A stretch of DNA of 64,000 nucleotides, taken from NCBI RefSeq assembly GCF_018304945.1, contig NZ_JAGQEE010000012.1, positions 48,628-112,627 of the forward strand. The letters are read 5' to 3'. The notes beneath the pieces are model-generated. The model ran no database searches. It was not told where the DNA came from and saw only the letters and a list, made by a program, of their open reading frames with translations. Positions 54,942 through 63,922 of this stretch are shown one piece after another. Each line of letters starts with the position of its first letter. Position 1 is the first letter of the stretch. The position numbers were made by a program, and so were the translations under genes. Origin of the DNA: Collimonas humicola (GTDB lineage: Bacteria; Pseudomonadota; Gammaproteobacteria; Burkholderiales; Burkholderiaceae_D).

Positions 54942-55976
54942 CTAGCCGTCGTTCAGGTGGCAGGCCGAAAAATGGTTGCTGCTGATTTCTTTCAATTCCG
55001 GTTTTTCCTCTTTACAGCGCGCCATCGCATGCGGACAGCGTGGATGAAAATGACAGCCGGCGGGCGGATGCAGCGGCGACGGGATTTCACCCTTCACCGC
55101 AAAGAATTCGGTTCTCCTGACTTCCAGCTTGGGCGCCGACGCCAGCAAGGCCTGGGTGTACGGATGATTCGCGCGGGCGAAGACGGTGTCGGCCGCGGCC
55201 GATTCAACGATGCGGCCGAGATACATGATCAGCACCCGGTCCGACAAATGGCGCACCACGCCCAGGTCATGGCTGATGAACAGATAGGTCAGGTCGAGTT
55301 CGTCGCGCAGCTTGATGAACAGGTTCAGCACCTGGGCCTGGATCGACACATCCAGCGCCGCCACGGCCTCGTCGCACACCAGGAATTCCGGCTTGACCGC
55401 CAGGGCGCGCGCAATGCCGACCCGCGCCCGCTGGCCGCCGGAAAACTGGTGCGGGAAACGGCGCAGCATGCCGCCGTCCAGCCCCACCCTTTGCAGCAGG
55501 CTCTCGACATATTCGCGCTGTTGCGATGCGCTCACCATGCCGTGCACCAGCGGCGCCTCGCCGACGATATCCTGCACCCGCATGCGCGGATTCAGCGAGG
55601 CATAGGGATCCTGGAAAATCATCTGGATCGCCAGCTGCTTCTTGCGCCGTTCAGGCACGGCCAGCTGTTCCAGCGACTGCCCTTTCCACAGGCGCATGCC
55701 GGCGCTAAGGCTATGCAGGCCGACCGCCATCCGCCCCAGGGTTGACTTGCCGCAGCCGGATTCGCCCACCAGCCCGACCACTTCGCCGCGCACGATGCTC
55801 AGGCTGACGTCGTCCACCGCATGCACCACTTCCTGCTGCATGCGGGCGCCGAACAGGTTGGCGATTTTCGCCGCGCTGTCCAGCCCCTTGACGAACTGCT
55901 TGCTGACCGCCTGCATTTCCAGCAGCGGCGGCAAAGCTGGAACTATGCCGGCCTGGCGATCTTCAAGCGCGCTCAT
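54942..55976 (-). CDS. Peptide ABC transporter ATP-binding protein (DppF/OppF type)
   Basis: A 344-residue ABC ATPase with Walker A GESGCGKSTLGRM, signature FSGGQRARVGIARAL, Walker B VCDEAVAALD and the C-terminal oligopeptide-ABC extension with cysteines (CHFHPRCPHAMARC) that may bind Fe-S. Its start overlaps the preceding ATPase gene by 4 nt. Together with the other four genes it forms a complete importer. Substrate is peptides or a related compound; it cannot be settled by sequence alone. Confidence 0.92.
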   Translation of the reverse strand: MSALEDRQAGIVPALPPLLEMQAVSKQFVKGLDSAAKIANLFGARMQQEVVHAVDDVSLSIVRGEVVGLVGESGCGKSTLGRMAVGLHSLSAGMRLWKGQSLEQLAVPERRKKQLAIQMIFQDPYASLNPRMRVQDIVGEAPLVHGMVSASQQREYVESLLQRVGLDGGMLRRFPHQFSGGQRARVGIARALAVKPEFLVCDEAVAALDVSIQAQVLNLFIKLRDELDLTYLFISHDLGVVRHLSDRVLIMYLGRIVESAAADTVFARANHPYTQALLASAPKLEVRRTEFFAVKGEIPSPLHPPAGCHFHPRCPHAMARCKEEKPELKEISSNHFSACHLNDG

Positions 55977-56965
55977 TGCACTGTCCCATTCAGACTATCC
56001 TCCAGCGGGTGGAAACAACACAGCATGCGCTGCCCGACCGTGTGCAGCGGCGGCGTCTGCAGGCATGCATCCGTGGCATGGGTGCAGCGCGTGCGGAACG
56101 CGCAGCCTTCCGGCAGATTCAACAGCGATGGCGTCATGCCGGGAATCTGCTGCAGCGGCTGGCCGCGCGGATTGCGCGACGGCGCCGAGGCGATCAGGCC
56201 ATGGGTATAGGGATGGCGCGGATGTTCCAGCACTTGCTGCACCGTGCCGCTTTCGACGATGCGGCCGGCGTACATCACCGCCACGGTATCGGCCAGGCCT
56301 GCCACCACCGACAGGTCATGCGTGATCCAGATCAGCGCCGTGCCTGATTCCCGGCACAGCTTCTGCATTTCGTACAAGATCTGCCCTTGTATCGTCACGT
56401 CCAGCGCAGTAGTCGGTTCGTCGCAAATGATCAGGTCCGGCTTGTTCAGCAAGGCGATGGCGATCGCCACCCGTTGCCGCATGCCGCCTGAAAACTGATG
56501 CGGATACGCTTGCAGGCGTTCATCCGGCGAGGGGATGCCGACCCGCACCAGCGCCTCGCGCGCCATTTCGCGCGCCACCATCTTGCTGACATCCTGATGC
56601 GCGCGCACCGCTTCCATCATTTGGGTGTCGATGCGCAGCACCGGATTCAAGGTCATCATCGGATCCTGGAAAATCATGGCGATGCGGTTGCCGCGGATCT
56701 TGCGCATGGCTTCCGCCGGCAGCCCGCGCAATTCATTTCCTTGCAGCAGAATCTCGCCGGCGACGATTTTTCCGGGTGCGTCGATCAGGCCCATGATGGA
56801 ATAGCCTGTCATCGATTTTCCCGAGCCCGATTCGCCGACCAGCCCCATGATTTCGCCGCGCTTGATGGAAAACGACACCTGGTCGACCGCTTTCACCAGT
56901 CCGGCGCGGGTGGCAAACTGGGTCTGCAGATTATTTACTACCAGTGTCGTCGGAGTATCCATCAT
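55973..56965 (-). CDS. Peptide ABC transporter ATP-binding protein (DppD/OppD type)
   Basis: A 330-residue ABC ATPase of the DppD/OppD family: Walker A GESGSGKSMTGYS, signature FSGGMRQRVAIAIAL, Walker B ICDEPTTALD, and a C-terminal cysteine-rich tail (FRTRCTHATDAC). Note the Met after the Walker A Ser/Lys, which is usual in this group. It lies 4 nt downstream of the DppC-type permease gene. Confidence 0.92.
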   Translation of the reverse strand: MMDTPTTLVVNNLQTQFATRAGLVKAVDQVSFSIKRGEIMGLVGESGSGKSMTGYSIMGLIDAPGKIVAGEILLQGNELRGLPAEAMRKIRGNRIAMIFQDPMMTLNPVLRIDTQMMEAVRAHQDVSKMVAREMAREALVRVGIPSPDERLQAYPHQFSGGMRQRVAIAIALLNKPDLIICDEPTTALDVTIQGQILYEMQKLCRESGTALIWITHDLSVVAGLADTVAVMYAGRIVESGTVQQVLEHPRHPYTHGLIASAPSRNPRGQPLQQIPGMTPSLLNLPEGCAFRTRCTHATDACLQTPPLHTVGQRMLCCFHPLEDSLNGTVQ

Positions 56966-56969
56966 CGCC

Positions 56970-57875
56970 TTATTGCGTCTGCAGGCGCGGATTGAGGACG
57001 TCGCGCAGCTGGTCCGCCACCAGGTTGATGGTCACCACGGCCAGCAGCAAGGCGATGCCGGGAAAGACGCTGATCCAGTATTTCCCGGAGAGCAGATACT
57101 GGAAGCCATTGGCGATCAGCAGTCCCAGCGACGGCTCCGTGATCGGCAAGCCCAGCCCGAGGAAGGAAAGCGTCGCTTCCAGCGAAATCGCCGACGCCAC
57201 CTGCAAGGCGGCAATCACGATCAGCGGCGGCAGGCAGTTGGGCAGCAGATGGCGGAACATGATGCGCAAGGGCGACAGGCCAAGCGCCGTGGCAGCTTCG
57301 ATATATTCCTTCTTGCGTTCGACCAGCGCGGCGCTGCGCGTGGTGCGCGCGTAGTAGGCCCATTGCACCGCCACCAGCGCGATGATGATCTTATCCACGC
57401 CGCGGCCGGTCAGCGCCAGCAGGATCAGGGCGATCAGGATGGGTGGGAAGGACAGCTGGATATCCGCTATCCGCATGATGAACGCTTCCGTGCGGCCGCC
57501 GGCATACCCGGCCAGCAAGCCCAGCGTCAGGCCCAGCGACAGCGCGATGACGGTGCTGACCACGCCGACCGTCACGGAGATGCGGATGCCGTACAGGATC
57601 GCCGACAGCATGTCGCGCCCCTGGTCGTCGGTGCCGAGCAGATAAGTCATGCTGCCATCGACCAAAGTCTTGCCCGGTTCCAGGCGCGAGTCCATGACAT
57701 CCAGCTTGGCCAGGTCGTAGGGATCCTGCGGTGAAATCGCAGGCGCAAATATGGCCGCCAGCAGGATCAGCACCAGCAGCACGAAGCCGATGGTGGCGAT
57801 CTTGCTGCTGAAATAATTCCTGACGAAACGCTGCCAGGGTGTTTCTACGGTCTCGATTGCCTGGATCGGTTGCAT
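56970..57875 (-). CDS. Peptide ABC transporter permease (DppC/OppC type)
   Basis: A 301-residue permease. An N-terminal anchor (about residues 24-44) is followed by five further membrane segments and the EAA loop AATALGLSPLRIMFRHLLPN. The C-terminal TLSFLGLGLPITEPSLGLLI is the family hallmark. One nucleotide separates it from the permease gene upstream. Confidence 0.92.
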   Translation of the reverse strand: MQPIQAIETVETPWQRFVRNYFSSKIATIGFVLLVLILLAAIFAPAISPQDPYDLAKLDVMDSRLEPGKTLVDGSMTYLLGTDDQGRDMLSAILYGIRISVTVGVVSTVIALSLGLTLGLLAGYAGGRTEAFIMRIADIQLSFPPILIALILLALTGRGVDKIIIALVAVQWAYYARTTRSAALVERKKEYIEAATALGLSPLRIMFRHLLPNCLPPLIVIAALQVASAISLEATLSFLGLGLPITEPSLGLLIANGFQYLLSGKYWISVFPGIALLLAVVTINLVADQLRDVLNPRLQTQ

Positions 57876-57876
57876 G

Positions 57877-58854
57877 TCAGCCTTTGCTTTCTGCCAGGCG
57901 CACGCGCGGATCGAGCAGCGAGTACAGCATGTCCACCGCTAGGTTGATGACGATGAAGATGGTGACGATCAATAATAGATAAGCGACGATCACCGGCCGG
58001 TCCAGCACGCGGATCGAATCGATGATCAGCTTGCCCATGCCCGGCCAGGCGAACACGGTTTCGGTGACGATGGAAAACGCAATGATCGAGCCGAACTGCA
58101 AGGCGATCACGGTGACGATAGGAATCAAGATGTTTTTCAGCACGTGGACGCCGATGATGCGGCTGTTGCGCAAGCCTTTGGCGCGGGCGAACTTGACATA
58201 GTCCTGCATCAGCGCCTCCTGGGCGCCGGAGCGCGTGAGACGGATCACCAGGGCGATGTTGAACAGCGCCAGGTTGAAAGCCGGCATGAGAAGATGTTTC
58301 AGGCCGTCCCAGCCAAGGAAGCTAACCGGCACTCCCAGCAGCAATTGCGTTTCGCCGCGGCCGCTGGTGGGCAGCCATCCCAACTGCACCGCAAACACCA
58401 TGATCAGCATCAGGCCGACCCAGAATGTCGGCAGCGAAAAGCCGAGGATGGAAACCGCCATGATGGCTTTGCCGACGATGCCGTTGGGACGCAGGCCGGC
58501 CAGCAAGCCGAGCGGCAGCCCCAGCACGATGGAGAGCAGGATCGCCGCGGTCGACAGTTCCAGCGTCGCCGGCATGCGCTCGAAAATCAGGCTCAGGGCC
58601 GGGGTCGAATAGGCGAATGAACGCCCCAGGTCGCCGCCGATGGCGTTCTTCAGGAAAATGAAATATTGCAGCCAGAGCGGCTTGTCGAGGCCAAAGGCGA
58701 CGATCACCTTGGCGCGCTCGATCTGATCGGCATCGGGGCTGATCAGGACATCGATCGGATTGCCGATCGCGTACACGCCGATAAACACCAGCAGCGACAT
58801 GACCAGCAGCACGGCCAGACTTTGCAATACGCGGCGGATGATAAAAGCCAGCAT
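57877..58854 (-). CDS. Peptide ABC transporter permease (DppB/OppB type)
   Basis: A 325-residue permease beginning with a membrane anchor (MLAFIIRRVLQSLAVLLVMS), with the family blocks FGLDKPLWLQY, DLGRSFAY and the EAA loop FARAKGLRNSRIIGVHVLKN. It lies 75 nt downstream of the binding-protein gene, across a terminator-like hairpin (58874-58906) that would reduce its expression relative to that gene. Confidence 0.92.
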   Translation of the reverse strand: MLAFIIRRVLQSLAVLLVMSLLVFIGVYAIGNPIDVLISPDADQIERAKVIVAFGLDKPLWLQYFIFLKNAIGGDLGRSFAYSTPALSLIFERMPATLELSTAAILLSIVLGLPLGLLAGLRPNGIVGKAIMAVSILGFSLPTFWVGLMLIMVFAVQLGWLPTSGRGETQLLLGVPVSFLGWDGLKHLLMPAFNLALFNIALVIRLTRSGAQEALMQDYVKFARAKGLRNSRIIGVHVLKNILIPIVTVIALQFGSIIAFSIVTETVFAWPGMGKLIIDSIRVLDRPVIVAYLLLIVTIFIVINLAVDMLYSLLDPRVRLAESKG

Positions 58855-58873
58855 CGAATATCCCGGAATCCAT

Positions 58874-58906
58874 AAAAAATCCGCTCGCCACCAGCAGTGA
58901 GCGGAT
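58874..58906 (-). terminator. Terminator-like hairpin between binding protein and DppB-type permease
   Basis: On the minus strand ATCCGCTC (58906-58899) pairs with GAGCGGAT (58886-58879), an 8-bp stem with a 12-nt loop, followed by T6 (58879-58874). It is a full Rho-independent terminator shape in mid-operon and should give partial read-through. Confidence 0.85.
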
Positions 58907-58929
58907 ATGCGCGCGTTTTGTCCCTCTCG

Positions 58930-60525
58930 TTATTGCGGGTAGAACTGATAAGCGTGAGTACGCTCATCGGTGCGCGGGATATATACGATACCTTTTTTTG
59001 CGGCCCATGTCGTTACTTGCTGGTGAATCGGGATGACGCCGCCGTCGTCGATGACGATCGCGGTGGCCTGCTGCAGCAAGCCTGAACGCTCCTTGTCATC
59101 GACGCTGGCGAGTGCCTTGGCCAGCACCGCATCCATCTTAGGATTGCAGTATTTCAGCCAGTTGACCGCACCCATGCCTTTCGCCGGATTATCGCAAGCG
59201 ACCATCGCCCGCAACGGCGACGAGGCTTCGCCGGTCTGCGCGCCCCAGCCCAGCAGGCCGATCGAGTACTCGCTCTTGGCACCGCGTGCCGCGTAGACCG
59301 ACATCGGCGCCCCTTCGACCTTGGTGGCTACGCCGATGCGCGACCACATCTGGGCAATCGTCTGGGCGATTTTCTCATCGTTGATGTAGCGGTTGTTCGG
59401 GGTATGCAAAGTCAGGTCGAAGCCGTTCGGATAGCCTGCTTCGGTCAGCAGCTTCCTGACTGCCTCGGGATCGTATTTGGGCGGCTTGAGATCCGGATTA
59501 TGGCCAAACAGCGCGGCCGGCACCAGGTTGACCGTCGGCTCGGACAATCCCTCCATCACGCGGTCGCGGATCGCATCGCGGTTGATGGCGATCGACAGGG
59601 CATGGCGCACGCGCTGATCCATCAGCGGATTCTTGTCGAGCGGCTTGCCGTCTTTGTCGGTGACGAACGGTGTTTTTTCGCGGCGCGTGTCCGGATATAG
59701 ATAAATCACACGGTGCGAGACCTTGGAGTAGAAACTCAGGTTCTTGTCCGCCCTGACTTTGGCCAGATCCGGCGTCGGCACATTTTCGATGGCTTGCACG
59801 TCGCCGGCCAGCAAGGCCGCCAGGCGGGTCGCGTCGTTGGGGATGAAGCGCAGGGTGACCTTGCTCCAGGCCGGCTTCTTGCCCCAGTAGTCGTTATTGC
59901 GTTCCAGTTCGACCCTGTCGTCGCGCTGGAATTTGACGAAGCGGAAGGGGCCGGTGCCGACCATGCCCTTGCCGCTGGCGAAGTCGTCGCTGCTCAGGCC
60001 TTGCGTAGCCTTCTTCGACACGATGTAGATCGAGGTCAGGTCCGCCAGCAGCAGCGGATACGGCTCTTTGGTCGTAAGCTGGATCGTGTAAGGATCGATG
60101 ATCTTTTTATTGACGATGGCTTTGGTGTAGGTGTCGAATTTTCCCGGGCTGCCGACAATCGTTGCCGGCCGTTCCAGCGACCAGGCTACGTCTTCCGCCG
60201 TCAGCGGCGTACCGTCGTGGAATTTGACGCCCTTGCGCAGCTTGAATTCCCAGGTCACATTGTTCACCAGCGTCCACGATTCGGCCAGCGCTGGAATGAT
60301 GTGGCTGTCGGCATCCATCGCCACCAGTTGTTCAAAGATATGATCGGAAACGTTGATATTGGGAAATAGATTATAGAAGTGGGGATCCATCGAAGTCGGC
60401 GGGGAACTCATCGCCAGCTTGAATTCCTGGGCCGCCGCGGGAGGCAGGACAGACGCCGCCAGCGTCAGCAGACAAGCCATGAAGAATGCACGCAATCCGG
60501 TTGCTGGCCAAGACATCAGACGCAT
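58930..60525 (-). CDS. Peptide-binding periplasmic protein (SBP family 5)
   Basis: From the ATG at 60525 (MRLMSWPATGLRAFFMACLL, AGGAGA 7 nt upstream) it is 531 residues with a signal peptide (about 1-32, ending PPAAAQ) and the family-5 domain: LAESWTLVNNVTWEFKLRKG, RHALSIAINRDAI and NPKMDAVLAKA. Such proteins bind di- or oligopeptides, nickel or opines. Operon context with an M20 deacetylase on one side and an M20 amidohydrolase on the other suggests acylated amino acids or short peptides. Confidence 0.92.
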   Translation of the reverse strand: MRLMSWPATGLRAFFMACLLTLAASVLPPAAAQEFKLAMSSPPTSMDPHFYNLFPNINVSDHIFEQLVAMDADSHIIPALAESWTLVNNVTWEFKLRKGVKFHDGTPLTAEDVAWSLERPATIVGSPGKFDTYTKAIVNKKIIDPYTIQLTTKEPYPLLLADLTSIYIVSKKATQGLSSDDFASGKGMVGTGPFRFVKFQRDDRVELERNNDYWGKKPAWSKVTLRFIPNDATRLAALLAGDVQAIENVPTPDLAKVRADKNLSFYSKVSHRVIYLYPDTRREKTPFVTDKDGKPLDKNPLMDQRVRHALSIAINRDAIRDRVMEGLSEPTVNLVPAALFGHNPDLKPPKYDPEAVRKLLTEAGYPNGFDLTLHTPNNRYINDEKIAQTIAQMWSRIGVATKVEGAPMSVYAARGAKSEYSIGLLGWGAQTGEASSPLRAMVACDNPAKGMGAVNWLKYCNPKMDAVLAKALASVDDKERSGLLQQATAIVIDDGGVIPIHQQVTTWAAKKGIVYIPRTDERTHAYQFYPQ

Positions 60526-60643
60526 AATGCTCTCCTGTGAGTGAACACCGATGGACCGTGTAGGCGTAATATACACATTCTGGACGCTACGCCTCCGACC
60601 TTTTTTTACAGGCAAGAGGCATGCCACATATCAGGAGCCGAAT

Positions 60644-61837
60644 ATGAATTTGATCGATCCCATCATCGCCTTCCAGGCGGAACTGCAAGCCATCCGGCGT
60701 GATTTGCACGCACATCCCGAACTCAACTATGAAGAACAGCGCACCTCCGACGTGGTGGCGCGCAAGCTGACTGAATGGCAGATCCCGATCCTGCGCGGGA
60801 TGGGAGTCACCGGTGTTGTCGGCATCATAAAGAACGGCAGCAGCGGCCGCGCCATCGGCTTGCGCGCCGATATGGATGCCTTGCCGGTGCAGGAGTTGAA
60901 TACTTTCCCACATGCCTCCCAACATCAGGGCAAGATGCACGCTTGCGGGCATGACGGCCACACGGCGATGTTGCTTGGTGCGGCGCACCATCTGTCCCGG
61001 CACCGCAATTTCGACGGTACTGTATATCTGATTTTCCAGCCGGCGGAAGAAGGCGGCGGCGGTGCGCAGCGCATGATCGACGATGGCTTGTTTGAGAAAT
61101 GTCCTGTGGAAGCGGTGTTCGGCATGCATAACTGGCCAGGCATGGCGACCGGCAGCTTTGGCGTAACGCCCGGGCCGATGATGGCGTCCAGCAATGAATT
61201 CGAAGTGATCGTCAAGGGCAAGGGTTCGCATGCTGCGCAGCCGCACAAAAGCATCGATCCGGTCATGGTCGCGGTGCAGATCGCGCAGAGCTGGCAAACC
61301 ATTGTTTCGCGCAACATCAACCCCAACGATCCGGCAGTGCTGTCGGTGACGCAGATTCATAGCGGCAGCGCCACCAATGTGATTCCCGATGTCGCCACGC
61401 TGATCGGCACGGTGCGGACTTTTTCATTGCCGGTGCTGGACACGATCGAGGCGCGCATGCGCGAAGTGGCACAGCATACCGCGGCTGCCTTCGGCGCTGA
61501 AGTGGAGTTCCGTTTCCACCGTAATTATCCGCCGCTGGTGAACCATGCCAAGGAGACTGCATTTGCGGTCGAGGTGCTGCAGGCGATGGTTGGCAGCGAC
61601 AACGTCAATCCCGAGGTTGAGCCAACCATGGGCGCGGAAGATTTCGCCTTCATGCTGCAGAACAAACCGGGCTGCTATGTCTTCATCGGCAATGGCGAAG
61701 GCGCCCACCGGGACAGCGGCCACGGCCTCGGCCCATGCAATCTGCACAACGCCAGCTACGATTTTAACGACGACTTGCTGCCGATTGGCGCCAGTTACTG
61801 GGTTAATCTTGCAGAGACGTATTTGAAGAAGCAATGA
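60644..61837 (+). CDS. M20 family amidohydrolase (hippurate hydrolase-like)
   Basis: From the ATG at 60644 (MNLIDPIIAFQAELQAIRR; CAGGAG upstream) this is a 397-residue M20D amidohydrolase. The metal-binding cysteine-histidine motif MHACGHDGHTAM and the PAEEGGGGAQRM catalytic Glu are intact, with the H-rich dimerization domain (HAAQPHKSIDP). The family includes hippuricase, IAA-amino acid hydrolases and N-acyl-L-amino acid amidohydrolases. It is divergent from the peptide-binding protein gene and probably processes the imported substrate. Confidence 0.9.
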   Translation: MNLIDPIIAFQAELQAIRRDLHAHPELNYEEQRTSDVVARKLTEWQIPILRGMGVTGVVGIIKNGSSGRAIGLRADMDALPVQELNTFPHASQHQGKMHACGHDGHTAMLLGAAHHLSRHRNFDGTVYLIFQPAEEGGGGAQRMIDDGLFEKCPVEAVFGMHNWPGMATGSFGVTPGPMMASSNEFEVIVKGKGSHAAQPHKSIDPVMVAVQIAQSWQTIVSRNINPNDPAVLSVTQIHSGSATNVIPDVATLIGTVRTFSLPVLDTIEARMREVAQHTAAAFGAEVEFRFHRNYPPLVNHAKETAFAVEVLQAMVGSDNVNPEVEPTMGAEDFAFMLQNKPGCYVFIGNGEGAHRDSGHGLGPCNLHNASYDFNDDLLPIGASYWVNLAETYLKKQ

Positions 61838-61961
61838 TTGCCGCGTCGCTAGCCATGCCGGCGACGCTATAACGATTCGATCAGGCGGACTGCGATTCAG
61901 CTGTCTTTCGCAGCCCGCCGCCTGATCTCCTTCCGCCCTCTCTTTTCACATCGTCACACAC

Positions 61962-62849
61962 ATGAATCAAATCGCAGTCGCGTACGACGTCCCTATGCAA
62001 CTGGGTGAATGCCCGCTTTGGCATGCAGCGGAAGCGTCTCTTTACTGGGTCGATATTTCAGCAATGCAGGTGCATCGACTGCATCCTGCCGACGGCAAGC
62101 ACACCATGTGGCAGCTGGATGCCGAGCCAGGCTGCATCGGCCTGCGCGCCGGCGGCGGCCTGGTCGTCGCCATGCGCACCGGCGTGGCATACCTGGATAC
62201 GAACACCGGCGCGCTCACGCACATCGCCGATGCGCCTTATGACATGGCCACCGCACGCTTCAATGACGGTCGCTGCGATGCTGCGGGCCGCTTCTGGGCG
62301 GGCACCATCTATGAGCCGCGCGACCATGCCGGCGCCCAGTTGTATGCGATCGAAAAAGGCGTGGTGCGCGCCGCCGGAAATCCGGTGACGGTCTCCAATG
62401 GCCTTGGCTTCAGCGGCGACAGCCGTACCCTGTATCACAGCGACACCACTGCGCACAGGATCACCAGCTACGACTTCGACCTGGCCAGCGGCAAGATCGG
62501 CGCCGGCCGTGTGCTCAGGCAGTTCGCCATGGACAAGAATGCGCCGGATTACGGCGGCCGTCCTGACGGCGCGGCGGTCGACAGCGAAGACGCTTACTGG
62601 TGCGCCATGTATGAAGGCGGCCGGCTGCTGCGTCTGTCGCCTGAAGGTGAAGTTCTGCAAGAGGTGATCGTGCCGGTGCGCTGCCCGACCATGATGGCGT
62701 TTGGCGGGCCTGATCTGCGTACGCTGTATATCACCAGTGTGCGCGAGAAGCGTAGTCCGGCGGAACTGGAAAAATATCCGCTATCAGGTTGTGTCCTAGC
62801 GCTGCACGTGGATGTGCCTGGCCGCGCAGAACCCTTTTATATCCCCTGA
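61962..62849 (+). CDS. SMP-30/gluconolactonase family protein
   Basis: A 295-residue six-bladed beta-propeller lactonase. Metal ligands are in LGECPLWH (Glu), VSNGLGFSGDSRTLYHSDT (Asn) and PDGAAVDSEDAYW (Asp), plus the RFNDGRCD asparagine. Such enzymes open sugar lactones (gluconolactone, arabinolactone, galactonolactone). The galactonate operon at 43-46 kb would benefit from a galactonolactonase, but distance (16 kb) makes this only a thought. It has no neighbour with a clear link. Confidence 0.9.
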   Translation: MNQIAVAYDVPMQLGECPLWHAAEASLYWVDISAMQVHRLHPADGKHTMWQLDAEPGCIGLRAGGGLVVAMRTGVAYLDTNTGALTHIADAPYDMATARFNDGRCDAAGRFWAGTIYEPRDHAGAQLYAIEKGVVRAAGNPVTVSNGLGFSGDSRTLYHSDTTAHRITSYDFDLASGKIGAGRVLRQFAMDKNAPDYGGRPDGAAVDSEDAYWCAMYEGGRLLRLSPEGEVLQEVIVPVRCPTMMAFGGPDLRTLYITSVREKRSPAELEKYPLSGCVLALHVDVPGRAEPFYIP

Positions 62850-63070
62850 TTGCAAAGCACAGGGTCACCGTTTTGCGACAGGAATTATCTGTAGTTCGGC
62901 AGCAATCTCCGTTTTCGACTATTCTTTAGGGCTGTAGCTGCGCGCCGCGGCAGTCCGGCAAGGGAAGTAATCGCACCTGTCGGCGCCAGTCGGCCAGCGC
63001 AACCGTTCCATGAATAGGGTGAGGACTTGCCTTTCATTCGCTTTTTATTTTTTACGCTCGAAAGTCTTTT

Positions 63071-63619
63071 ATGCAAAAAAAACAAACCGGACTCAAGATT
63101 CTAGCCGCGGCCTGCCTGCTGGCTGGCGTTCACGCAAATAGCTTCGCCGTCGACTCCGCCTCATTTGAAGTCGGCACCGGCAACAAGAGCCAACTGGCCC
63201 GGATTGCCGCGCAATGGAACTGGGGTTCGCCTTTGTGGCAAGGCAGCAGCACGCAACTCGGCGGCTACTGGGATTTGAGCCTGGCTGAATTCCGTCAAAA
63301 CCAATACCAGAATGTTCCCGGTCAATCGAAGAACCTGACTGACATCGGCTTCACGCCTGTGTTCCGCTTCCAGAGCAACGATAAAAGAGGCCTGTACGGT
63401 GAAGCCGGCATCGGCGTGCACCTGATGTCGCACCTGTATGACAACAACAGCCGCCGTTTTTCGACCGCATTTGAATTTGGCGACCACCTGGGCGCGGGCT
63501 ATGTATTCGGCAACGGCCTTGATGTCGGCATCAAGCTGCAGCATTTCTCCAACGGCGGCATCAAGAAGCCGAACAGCGGCGCAAACTTTGCCGTATTGCG
63601 GGTAGCTTATCCGTTCTAA
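63071..63619 (+). CDS. PagL-type lipid A 3-O-deacylase
   Basis: An outer-membrane acyloxyacyl hydrolase (PF09411) of 182 residues, an eight-stranded barrel. Signal peptide about 1-26 (cleavage near SFA-VD). The conserved HxS motif lies at H158 and S160 (LQHFSNGGIKKPNSG), and the C-terminal Phe is typical of outer-membrane proteins. By ungapped alignment to Pseudomonas PagL (H126, S128, E140) the catalytic Glu position is N172 here. PagL removes the 3-O-acyl chain from lipid A and dampens TLR4 signalling. A strong terminator follows. Confidence 0.88.
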   Translation: MQKKQTGLKILAAACLLAGVHANSFAVDSASFEVGTGNKSQLARIAAQWNWGSPLWQGSSTQLGGYWDLSLAEFRQNQYQNVPGQSKNLTDIGFTPVFRFQSNDKRGLYGEAGIGVHLMSHLYDNNSRRFSTAFEFGDHLGAGYVFGNGLDVGIKLQHFSNGGIKKPNSGANFAVLRVAYPF

Positions 63620-63661
63620 TGGCGATTGTTGATCAAAATAAGAGCAGAATACGTAAGCAAG

Positions 63662-63695
63662 AAAGCCAGTCGCGAAAGCTGACTGGCTTTTTTTT
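63662..63695 (+). terminator. Terminator of the PagL gene
   Basis: AAAGCCAGTC (63662-63671) and GACTGGCTTT (63681-63690), a 10-bp stem with a T8 tail. Confidence 0.92.
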
Positions 63696-63882
63696 GCCTA
63701 TTTTCCCTGGGCGGTATAGGAAATATCGGAGAGATTTAGCATCTGAGGCAGCATTTCTCCATATTGCAGTGCCGTCTGCGGCGTGAATCTTCAGCGAATT
63801 TCAGCGCAGCGTTGATTTTCAAGTAGATTTGAAGATATCTGCGGTCATTTTGAAGGGCAATACGAAGTGGCTTCGCAAAGCA

Positions 63883-63915
63883 AAAACCCTCTAAGCGCTA
63901 AGCTTAGAGGGTTTT
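63883..63915. terminator. Terminator of the rRNA operon
   Basis: AAAACCCTCTAAGC (63883-63896) and GCTTAGAGGGTTTT (63902-63915) form a 14-bp stem with a 5-nt loop and T-tails on both strands, 8 nt after the 5S rRNA on the minus strand. Confidence 0.92.
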
Positions 63916-63922
63916 TTAATAA

